Source of the DNA: Owenia fusiformis
Taxonomy: Eukaryota > Annelida > Polychaeta > Sabellida > Oweniidae
Assembly (NCBI GenBank): GCA_903813345.2
Contig: CAIIXF020000010.1
Coordinates: forward strand, 11,214,349-11,278,348
Direction: 5' to 3'
Length of the DNA: 64,000 nt
In this document: positions 35,001 to 44,121 of the stretch, piece after piece
Layout of the letters: each line of letters begins with the position of its first letter
Numbering within the stretch: the first letter of the stretch is position 1
Program-made: the position numbers and the translations under genes
Notes under the pieces: model-generated
The model's database searches: none
What the model was told of the DNA's origin: nothing
The model's input: the letters and a program-made list of their open reading frames with translations, nothing else

Positions 35001-37804
35001 TCGGGCGTCTAGTGAGACAGAAATGGTACCATTATAAATATGATGGTCTAGGAGACTGGGAGGCTGCATGGAAGTTGCGCCTAAAGTAAGACGGAAATGG
35101 TAGTATTATAAATATGATGGTCGGTCTGGCAGGCCACTAGGAAGTTCAGAGCTGTCAAGTGTCCCGCGAATGGCGGGATTATCCCGCGAATTCGATCAAA
35201 ATTAGGCTAATTCGCGTGTCCCGCAATGTCCCGCGAAGTCCCGCAAATGTGGCTTTCGACCTCCGCGAATTTCCGAAATTGTTGCAATCCCCTATATTGT
35301 GATTATCTAATCTTATATAAGAAGCTAAGTTTTTGCACTTTTGAGGAGTAAAGTTTACCTAATTTTAAGTACCTAGCATGCTGTTGTTTGGTATCAAAAT
35401 AAAGAGGAAGGGTTCAACTTTCATTTTAATTACGACAATAGGGATGTAGGTCAAATAGTTCCAACGTTGGCCTTTTTACTATCCGTGTGGCCTTCATCTC
35501 AGAACTGAGCAAATGTTAGCAAACGCGAGTTACAATAAATGGACGCTGACATCTAGAAAGGGTTTGTAGAAAAAACCGGGTACCGGGTAGTAAATCCTCC
35601 ATGCTGGGTTCAAACTTGGTATCCGGTACCCGGTCAAAAAACGGGTAAGCTTACCCAAAAACAAAACGAATATACGAGTATAACATAATTAGATTATCAG
35701 AAAACGTGTAAGATTTGTTTTGAATTTACAAAAATGTGTGTAACATCCTTCAAAATTGAGCTAGAAGCTTCAAATAAAAAGCATATTTTAAGGCTCTTTT
35801 CTTCCTCTATCGTCATGACCATATTTTCATCGGTTATGGGGGGGGGGGGGGGTGCGATCGCACCATCGCACCCTCTCCTGGCTACGCCTATGACATTGTA
35901 AGACATAACAATTTAGTGGACAATTCAGTGGACATTTTGTCGACAGTTGGGATAACTTAAATTATGATTAATAATCAAAATCTTACACATTGCATCATGT
36001 AAATTAACACACGTCACCTCTCTGCTAAAGCAACGATAGCAATTTACAGATTTAAATCATAATCAAAACAATTCACGTACCAACATACGAACTATTGAAA
36101 ATAGAGTAAAATTGATTTGCCTTGTTATTCAAATCGTCTTACAATGTCATTGGCGTAGCCAGGTGAGGGTGTGATGGTGCGATCGCACCCCCCCCCTCCC
36201 CCTTCATTACCAATGGAAATATGACCATGATGATAGAGGAAGAAAAGCTTCTTTCTCAATTTTGAAGGAAGTTACATACATTTTTGTAAATTCAAAACAA
36301 ATATTACACGTTTTCTAATGATCTAATTATGTTGTATATTCGTATATTTCGTTTTTTGGGTACCCGGTTTTTTCGACCGGGTACCAAGTTTGAACCCAGC
36401 ATTGAGGATTTACTACCCGGTACCCGGTTTTTTCTACAAACCCTATCTAGAAAAGTAACCTCATTCCCTATAATTTGATGTAGATTAATCGAAACCCTAT
36501 ACCATGGGCTTTCAATTGAAATAATATTTCTATGCGTATTTTGTGAAGTTATGTTGACGTTTATTTAAGTTACAATGTAACGGTGCATTATATTTGATTA
36601 ATCAGTATCTGAAAGTTTGATTTAAGTACTTTTACACGCTTTTACATTAGTCCAAATCACGCAAATCCCTTGAATGTCCCGGGACATCCTGCAAATTTAG
36701 GTGGATGTCCCGCGAAATCCCGCAAATTTAGGGCACTTTTTCTAGAAAATCTGTCCCTCTATGAAGTTTTTGCTGGTAAACCTGTTAACTGTCCCGCAAT
36801 TACATGAATTAGGGTGTTTGTCCCTCGAATGGTCCCGCGAAATCCCGCGAATTTGATAAAAAAAATTGGCCTATAAGCGCAATCACGCAAATCCCTTAAA
36901 TGTCCCGCGAAATCCCGCGAATTTAGTAGATGTCCCGCAAAATCCCGCGAATTTTGGGCACTGGGTCTAAAAAATCTGTCCCGCGAGAAAATCTTTGGGG
37001 GTTGACAGTACTGGAAGTTGAGACTAAAGTGAGAGGTAAAAACCAGCATTATAAATATGATGGTCTGGAATACCACTTCGAAGTTCCGCCTGGTGAGACC
37101 GAAATACTAGCATTATAAATATTATGGTCTGGGAGACTGGGAGGCCACTTGAAAGTTGCGCTAATGATACAGAAATAGTAGTATTATAAATATGGTGGTA
37201 CGGAAAATGGTCTCAGTTCGAGGTACTTTTTGAATAGTTGGCGTCAGCCTGTGTCGAGACATATTTGACTTACCCAGGGTTTTCGGGCGTAATGTCCTCT
37301 TTTGTGTTTGGGTTATTTCTTGTAAATAGCTCAAACTTGTAGTTGATTTCACTGGGTGACTGTGGAAGTTCACGATCATCGAATGGAGGATTATCGTTGA
37401 AGCATCCTAGTGCCCCATAACACACTTCCTCACCTCTACAATATAGTAAGTAAACTTCGGATAGCTACATCTTTTTAAAAAATGATTTAATTGAACGGTT
37501 CTGTTCTCCAAGAGCATTGATTTCTCTCGACCATTAGCCTCCGTTTAAGGCCTGGGTCTTATTTTCAATTTCTGACTATATAAAGATTGTAAGTCAAAAA
37601 AAAATAAGATGAATTAAATAAAATTGCATATAGTATGCACTTGACGAGTAAAATTTCAGTATTTCGGTTTATCAATTCCAAAGGTTGACTTAAGCTGAAT
37701 CTTTATCGAAGAACACCTACTTCGGAGGAAAGGGTTAAGATCAATTAAACTTACGATGCAAAAGTCGCACAAAGCGCTAATCCCAAAATGCACAAAATTG
37801 TCAT
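29087..37804 (-). CDS. Secreted pancreatic-type lipase A (no PLAT domain)
   Basis: Eight exons on the minus strand (37755-37804, 37274-37435, 34311-34416, 33906-34164, 33547-33666, 31765-31872, 30126-30244, 29087-29212) give 349 aa with matching phases. The signal peptide is MTILCILGLALCATFAS. Mature sequence begins GEEVCYGALGCF, the usual start of pancreatic lipases. Catalytic triad: Ser168 in GHSLG, Asp195 in GLDPAGP and His278 in ACSH. HVDFYPNGG follows the Asp, and Cys254-Cys276 bounds a lid of about 21 residues, similar to pancreatic lipase. The protein stops at KFYLDTYEDAPFCRN, about 100 residues short of vertebrate pancreatic lipase, so the C-terminal PLAT/colipase domain is absent; this suggests a triglyceride lipase or phospholipase/galactolipase working without colipase. 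Introns carry large tandem arrays and nested transposons. Tandem paralogue of lipase B. Confidence 0.93.
30615..30965. repeat. Foldback repeat in lipase A intron
   Basis: A hairpin at 30638-30760 (AATAACGTCATTTCGAAGGG with inner CAACATAATGAAATATTGG / CAATATTTCACTATATTG) is followed by the same tail family as 2680-2875 and 21040-21165 (for example CCCGGGGAAAATGCCGGTCA, then TGAATGCCTTCTAAACTA). Confidence 0.75.
31895..33415. repeat. About 113-bp minisatellite, about 13 copies, lipase A intron
   Basis: GAATGTTTTCAT recurs at about 32013, 32127, 32238, 32350, 32638, 32743, 32857 and 32968, with diverged copies to about 33415. Units contain GGGTTGTAATATGATAATGA and CATTGTAGACCCTACATTTA. About 32455-32555 is an unrelated interruption. 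Copies are nearly identical at the left and decay to the right, as expected for expansion from one end. Lipase B has only a single related unit (about 45118-45210). Confidence 0.9.
34406..35150. repeat. Splice-site-containing minisatellite, lipase A
   Basis: Units of about 62 bp with GGAAGTTGCGCCTAGTGAGA and CAGAAATAGTAACATTATAA, plus a longer variant containing CATTTGGATAGAAGTTCC, repeat about ten times. The first unit is the real boundary of exon 3 (exon end 34416), so every unit holds the last intron bases, the AG and the first bases of exon 3 in minus-strand sense. The array continues at 37009-37210 after a transposon insertion. Confidence 0.9.
35152..37008. mobile_element. Unclassified element with CTGTCAA termini and TCCCGCGAA repeats
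   Basis: It starts CTGTCAAGTGTCCCGCGAAT and ends in GGGGGTTGACAG; the 7-bp CTGTCAA / TTGACAG ends are inverted. The left 130 bp and right 350 bp are rich in TCCCGCGAA(A)TCCCGCAAAT-like units, and the right part contains a roughly 210-bp tandem duplication. It interrupts the lipase A splice-site minisatellite and itself holds the foldback element at 35559-36444. No coding frame and no clear target duplication were seen. Confidence 0.65.
35559..36444. mobile_element. Foldback transposon with 8-bp target duplication
   Basis: Arms of about 310-340 bp (35559-35905 and 36134-36444) are reverse complements from AGGGTTTGTAGAAAAAACCG to their inverse. They include GGTACCGGGTAGTAAATCCT and a GTGCGATCGCACC segment next to G runs. 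Both flanks carry ATCTAGAA (35551-35558 and 36445-36452). It is nested in the CTGTCAA element. The middle 230 bp is non-coding. The 8-bp duplication suits hAT-type mobilisation. Confidence 0.85.
37009..37210. repeat. Right part of the lipase A splice-site minisatellite
   Basis: Diverged units (CACTTCGAAGTTCCGCCTGG, CATTATAAATATGATGGTC) continue the 34406-35150 array beyond the inserted element and end about 60 bp before exon 2. Confidence 0.75.
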
Positions 37805-37980
37805 GTTGCAAAACTCGCTGTTGTTTCGTCGGTGCCGTTGCCGAACTGAGCTTCAATATCGATCTTATCATCTCGCCATTGGCTGAAGTTGGTCTGTACG
37901 TCATTTTGAGCCCCTACACCCATTTCACAGGGTTTGTACTCATTGGGGAACAACACACACACTTTTTTCTTTCAAGTATA
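37805..37980 (-). promoter_or_regulatory. Conserved leader/promoter region of lipase A
   Basis: The sequence upstream of the lipase A ATG (AACTCGCTGTTGTTTCGTCG, CCGAACTGAGCTTCAATA) is highly similar to 49424-49600 upstream of lipase B. It was thus included in the duplication and presumably holds the leader and proximal promoter. No TATA box was firmly identified. Confidence 0.5.
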
Positions 37981-40339
37981 TGCTTATATTTGGTGTCCCA
38001 AAAAAGTGAGCCACTTGTATATATTACAAGTATATTTTCAGCAATGGATTACTCGAATTCATTGAAAATTTCTTTAAAGTAACCCAAGGGTATCATTAGT
38101 AAGTGAAACAAATGTGTAAGAGATCACTTACATATTTTGAGAAAATTGGCAAAGGTTCAGGTAGGTTATCGCAATCAAATTCAGACGGTTTTATCTTGGT
38201 TTATGACTATTTTCTGGCCATGAAGACAGGTTTATCTTAAGATACATTCATTATCTCAAAGAAAAGTATAAACAATTATAATAACGCCATTTGGACTCAT
38301 TACATACGCGTACATATTTAGCTTGCAATCAACCATCAACATACTTTTTCAATGTTGACCCCTTTTTCACTAAAAATGCAATCATTTTTACAATGCTTAA
38401 TGCATTACTATTCTTTAGTTTGGTGTATCAATTAGTTCTTGAACTGAATTCCTCTGAGATTAGTGTTCTCCATGTTAATTCGCCCCATTGAAAAAACTCA
38501 TGCATGCATTTAACATAAATAAAAGTTTGCAATTTTTAGTCAACATTTTAAAAAAAGTATGTTGACTGGCCCATTGCCCCTTCGATATCACCTAGTCTGA
38601 TTGACTTAATTATCATTATATATACATTTTTTAAGCATAGATAATGAATGGGTCTAAAAGATATACCCATGTTCATGATCGTAAAATGTTCATACCCATG
38701 TTCATGATCATAAAATGTTCATAGTTCAAGTTACATGTAGATCGTCTGAAAATTGTTTGCGATGACCTACGTGCTCCTTTATAAAAATCCCATCCTCCGA
38801 TCGCAGGGGTTCAAAATCCAGAACATATTCTTTCTTTTTACCCCCTGCGATAAGCAGTTAGCATTTCCCCGATTAAGAACTCGCAATCTGATTGGCTGTC
38901 GCAACACTGCGACAGAAATCATATATAAGTCATTGCGCATTATTGGATCACGTGATTCAGTTAAATCGGGCGCGTCCAAATTGGTTATAGCAGGGGGAAG
39001 AAGGAGGTACGAATTCTGGACACCTGCTTAGGAGGATGTAAAACTCCATGAGCGGCGCAATGAGAATGAGAATGAATTCTTAGCGTTTGTGCATCTGTAA
39101 ATCAGTTTTAGTCTCAAAATAACTTGTCTGTGTGCCTGTGTGTCAGAACTATTGCTTTGTTTCATTATCCTCTGTATCCAAAATTAGTTCTGTCCAAAAT
39201 ATCAATTTGGATCGCAGGATTAACGATGCCTTTCAGTAAAAGCGATAATGCTACTATTGAAAACTGACTTATGAACAAAAATGCACAACATGCATGCATA
39301 TTAAATGACTGGATAATTCTCCATTTCGCTGTTCGCTCTTTGAATCAGAACGTTCGCATATATGGTGCATATATGTACTCAAAAAGGACAAAATTTGATT
39401 GGTCAATATTTTTCAACGATGCATTTCGTGTAGCTATTTGTGAGACCCGAAAGTTCTAAATCAAATTAATTACGCAATTTTGTTTTTACACCCGCAAGCT
39501 AAATAAAAAAATGACACCATCGGAATTCTTCTTCTTTGTCATTGAATTAATAGTCAGTATACCAGATTTAATCAATAAAAGATTATACAATTAACAACAA
39601 AATTCGGAAACGAGTATGTAAGATTTGCTTTCGAACCACTAAACTTGACCTAGATAATAGCGACGTGTCTTCTTTGGTCAAATGCTCAGTTGTTTGTGGG
39701 TTTTCAACGTAACTCTATAATGTAATATGAAGATGAGTACTTTTATTCAGTTGTTGCATTGATGTTACAGTTTGTAGTGCGGTAATATTGGCATGAACGT
39801 GTTGAAAGTCGAATGGAATTGCTTTTTCCAATATGGCGACTAGTCACGTGACTTCTTCTCTTCCGGAATACACTCCCATTTTCAATCATTGTTTTCACCC
39901 CGTTAGGAGCCAATAAAATGAAAAAAAATATATGTTATATAAAGATTATTAAAAGACTAATTGTTTCTGATAGTTTGTTTTCTCCGATCGCATGGAGATT
40001 CGATCGAAAATATCGCTTGAAAAATGGGTATGAAAATCCCCATGTTAAACCAACGGGGAAAAACAAGGTAGAAAAATTTTGTTCCCCCGCGAACTGCATC
40101 ATGGGAAATATTTTGACCTTATAAGGAAAAACTTTCGCGCCATCTTTATTAGAGATTCAATACTACCGAATCCGCGATTTTAAGAATTATGTCATGAGAG
40201 GCGATATCGTTGAAAAAAGCACACAAAAACATTTGTGCTTGGAAAAACAGCTTCTTTCAAACTGAAATAGGTCACTTTTGTCCTATTTTACATTTTGGCA
40301 TGCTTTTTTTAATTTGACAATACTCGCATATTGTAGCCG

Positions 40340-41000
40340 ATCCCTTTCATATTGATACAGAGTGACCCCAAAATTTAGCGTCTCCCCCACGTTTTAGAGT
40401 CATTTGAAATGTCCACTTTCTTTAAGTGTTAATTCATCATAATTGTAGAAAATGGATTTTAAGAATTCATAACTCTCCGATGCGCGATGTAACCTCCTGA
40501 ATATGTTAAACCTATATTTATCACATTTTAGTTTCATTTTGTATATAAATCTTTTGATTGAAAAGTTAGATAAGGTCCATGTTAACAGGCAGTGTTTCTC
40601 ATGATTGAGTTAACATTGTTTCTATTTCAAACATCACTCAAGGAATTTAGATAATCAGGTTATACTACTAAATACAATACGTTGATTAAGTTGCACTTGA
40701 GATAACCTTTGACAATAAAATAGTTTATGTATCAGGGTGTGCCAAAATAAAAATATCAAAAGCTGGATTTCTGTATCGCGACAGGCTGTTTACGACCTGA
40801 TACACATGCTTTAGTACTCATGCACTTATAGAGCCAACAAAAAGTTCCGAATGCAAGCCAAATGTCCTGTTTAATAACCCCTATTCTTATTATTGAAAAT
40901 GGATTCCAATAATACTATTCCACATGAATCTACTTGTTGCGACTCGATCAATTTGATTTCTGAGAAAATGGGGATTTCAGCAAGGGATATAAATGATGAC
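40340..41000. repeat. Dispersed repeat shared with 50735-51460 and 8700-8775
   Basis: GATACAGAGTGACCC, a GTGTTTCTCATGATTG block, GGGTGTGCCAAAAT and a TTTAGT(A/G)CTC block occur in the same order here and at 50738-52560. A further stretch matches 8700-8775. GGGTGTGCC ends of this sort are typical of Tc1/mariner-type elements. No frame was seen. Confidence 0.6.
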
Positions 41001-41513
41001 ATACAGGTTTAAAGTCAATTGTATCCCCATGTTAAGTCAATACACCCTATAATAATTTGATTCACATATACATTGTATATACATGTAAAAATACTCATGT
41101 AATAATTATTTCTATATAATTTATTTAATTATCTATTATTCAAATAAAATAGATCGCATATATTCTATCAATCATCTGGGGCTACCCAACTTTGTAAGGA
41201 AGAAGCAACTATCTAAAAGGGGAGAAGTGTTACGTATACGCTAGATCATTGTCTCGGATGCTGGTGTTTGTTTCCTTATAGCTGGATGTACTCTTTCAAT
41301 GTTTTCATGGCCACTTTGGTTCACAAATTATGTTCCCCAAGACCAGTCGTGTGAATATTTGGTACTCAAGTTCAGAATTGAGTAAGCTTTACTATGGTAT
41401 ATTGATTATAGAACCATATGATCTAAATTTGACTGTGAATGGGGTTAGTCATTATGAAACACCCTGTAGAAAGACTCGCTGACAAAATTAAGCGATATTA
41501 GTGTTATCATACA

Positions 41514-41850
41514 CAGGGGCGGATCTGGGAACCAACAAGGGGGGGGGGGCCCAAATCTTAGGTCAGAGAAAAAACGGGCCGCGCTTGCGCGGAAAAAAAT
41601 TTTGGGCCCCTAAAAGGCAAAAGTGGGCCCAAATTTTGAAATTTTGAGGCCCATTTTCTTCAAAATTTGGCCTGAATTTAAAAAATAAGGCCTTAAAAGG
41701 CCCAGTAATGACCAAAAAGGCCGACTTTTTGGGGCCTTGAGGACTTTTTTGGCCCCAAAATTTTTTTTGGGCCCAATTTTTTTTTCTGGGCCCACCCAAG
41801 GGGGGGGGGGGCCCGGGCCCCCACCCCCCCCCCCCCCTAATCCGCCAGTG
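41514..41850. mobile_element. MITE, CAGGGGCGGATC termini, 5-bp target duplication
   Basis: Begins CAGGGGCGGATCTGGG and ends TAATCCGCCAGTG, flanked by ATACA on both sides. The interior is rich in GGGCCC, AAATTTT and poly-G/C runs. Same family as 4223-4415. Confidence 0.75.
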
Positions 41851-41857
41851 ATACATG

Positions 41858-42768
41858 TACAGGGTGTCTCAAAAATGTACCCAAAAGTATAAACAGCATA
41901 GACAAACCAATCAATATTTTCAGACATTTTTTGCATGGTCGTATAGCCAAAGCATGGACGTTTTCTCCTCAATACACAGTCTTTAGTCCAGTCTTGCCCT
42001 TTTGATGCTTTGACCCTTCTTTACAGTTCGCGGATGAGGACAGCAGAACAATCACAGATATAGGCAGGTCAATTATTAAGAGTTCTACCTTCCATAGTTA
42101 TACAGGCTAGTTTGGAGACCAAATGATATCCGAATGAGAACAGAGTCATTTCAAAAAGATCGAGACCCTCCACACACAGCAAGGGGCACACGAGAATTCC
42201 TACAAATGCAGTTTCTTGAATGTCTCATCTCTCTGTATAAAGACATTGTGAGGACCTCCCTATTCATAAGATTCGACGCCCCAGACTTTTTTCTCTGAGG
42301 TTATTTGAAGGACCATGTTCATGTCAATCTCAAGCCAAGAACCCTGGGCCTAGAACAGCTTCAGGCCAACATCCAAAAGGTAAACCACATTATGCCAAGA
42401 GACCTAGAACCCTGGGCCTAGAACAGCTTCATGCCAACATCCATAGAGTAATCCAAATTATGCCAATAGACCTAGAACCCTGAGCCTAGAACAGCTTCAG
42501 GTCGACATCCAAAAAGTAATCCAAATTATGAAATATGATTAACAATATAAAAGTAATGAAGCAGCTTATGGGTTTGAATACTAGGAGGCTACATTATCAT
42601 GTGATGCAAAAAGGGTTAAAGCATCAAAAAGGCAAGAATGAACTAAAAGCTGTGTAAGTATTGGGAAAACTTATGCTTTGGCTACGGGAACATGCAAAAA
42701 ATGTCTGAAAATATAAATCGGTTTACCTGTACTATTGATATACTTTTGGGTTCATTTTTGAAACACAA
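41858..42768 (+). mobile_element. Degenerate mariner-type transposon
   Basis: Terminal inverted repeats of about 105 bp (AGGGTGTCTCAAAAATGTAC ... inverse near 42768). A transposase remnant is readable on the plus strand near 42265-42330 (RFDAPDFFL, stop, GYLKDHVHVNLKPRTLGLEQ), typical of the C-terminal part of mariner-like DDE transposases; it carries a stop where Trp is expected. A segment of about 65 bp within it (CCTGGGCCTAGAACAGCTTC) is repeated three times at 42345-42535. Confidence 0.75.
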
Positions 42769-44078
42769 TATATAACTTGTTTGATTATATTTCTCAAATA
42801 TTCGAATTTCCCAACATTTTTATGGAAATCATATTATTTTCTTAAAACTATTGGAAAGATTTAGTAAATGCGACATTAGTTGATTTATTGACCACTCCCT
42901 TGCCTAAATTACAGTTAATCTCGAAAAGATGCATCATTAATTCGTCTGACTACCCGTTTTTATTTTGTTTTTTCTGGTGGGGGGGGGGGGTTCTAAGATA
43001 AACGAAGTTCATCAGTCTACTGCACGCGCGTTACGCCTGCTTTGGACAATTTGATATTTTTACATATTGTAGATTTAAATGTCCTCTTTTGAATATCTAT
43101 AATTTGATTTGGGTGATATTTCTATATTTTTCATGAAAAATCATATATTACTGCAGTACACTGATGAACTTCTTTCTCCAAATGGAGTCATGTCTTTTAT
43201 TGAATCGGTCTTGATATTTTTACATCTCGCAGATTTAAATGTCTTCTTGAGATTATTGATTTGATTTTGGTGATATTTCTATATTTATTTCATAAGAAGT
43301 CCAGGAGACTGATCTCCAAACCGAGACTTGTCCTTTTATGTAAACTCCCAAAATGCGATAAGATTTTCGACGCTGTGTCGGCGCTGAAACTGCGCCAAAT
43401 TAACTGATTTGTACGGCGCAATCTAGGCTTTCCCATTTTCCCGACTGAGCTCCTACACAACCTGGTTATCCAGCTTGCTATACCTTATAAAAAGAAAGGG
43501 AATGATATGTGTGAAGGAGAATGGGTATAGAAATGTTTCATTATTATATCACTAACACTATTCTATTCTATTCTATACACTTCACTATTCTATAAAAGTG
43601 TCACTAAGTCTAATGTTAAAAATATATAGCCATTTTAAAAACATTTATCTTACAATTGTTTTTAAACATTACAATATTTTCATAATCGTCTGAGTAAACG
43701 TTTTTATCTTGTGATTGTTGATAGACGTCAGCACATTCACAATATAATTATATATTACCTCTCAAAAGTTGTCTTTGTTGAATGTATTTGTCCGTGTGGT
43801 GTTTCGATATCGATACTGAAAAATGTCAGTTTACAACTATAGTTGCAACCTCAGGGCTTATTTATCCCCACTGACAATGGTCCCTTGAAATGTAGCCAAA
43901 AACTGGCCCTGATTAATAATCAAGTTTTTGGGCCCCAAGATTTTGTCAAAATTTGGGCCCCCCTTTCTTAATTTCTGGATCCGCCCCTGTAGCCCTAAGA
44001 AACGTATCCCTGTTGCGGCTCGTTTTTTCAACACTACAATAAAAATCATAAAAAACTGATTCAATTTTGATTCCAGTA

Positions 44079-44084
44079 TTTATT
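44079..44084 (-). promoter_or_regulatory. Polyadenylation signal of lipase B
   Basis: AATAAA on the minus strand, 37 bases past the stop, matching the position in lipase A. Confidence 0.7.
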
Positions 44085-44121
44085 GTATAGCGTTACAAAA
44101 GACAAAGAACAAGAATGGTAT

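Larger units (their letters stand above)
37981..44060. other. Intergenic between lipases, repeat-rich
   Basis: No supported gene. Contents: a dispersed repeat at 40340-41000, a MITE at 41514-41850, a degenerate mariner-type element at 41858-42768, the duplicated 3' flank of lipase B from about 42780, a roughly 160-bp tandem duplication at about 43040-43310, a CTATT microsatellite near 43557-43600 and a fragment of the MITE family at 43880-43989. The stretch 38000-40340 shows nothing recognisable. Confidence 0.55.

Noticed and set aside
38753-39031. 92-codon plus-strand frame
   Set aside because: Overlaps an opposite-strand frame of similar length, has no motifs, and looks like chance in a locally GC-richer patch.
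41563-41972. Two Gly/Pro-rich minus-strand frames
   Set aside because: They are translations of the G/C-run MITE and the adjoining terminal repeat, not genes.
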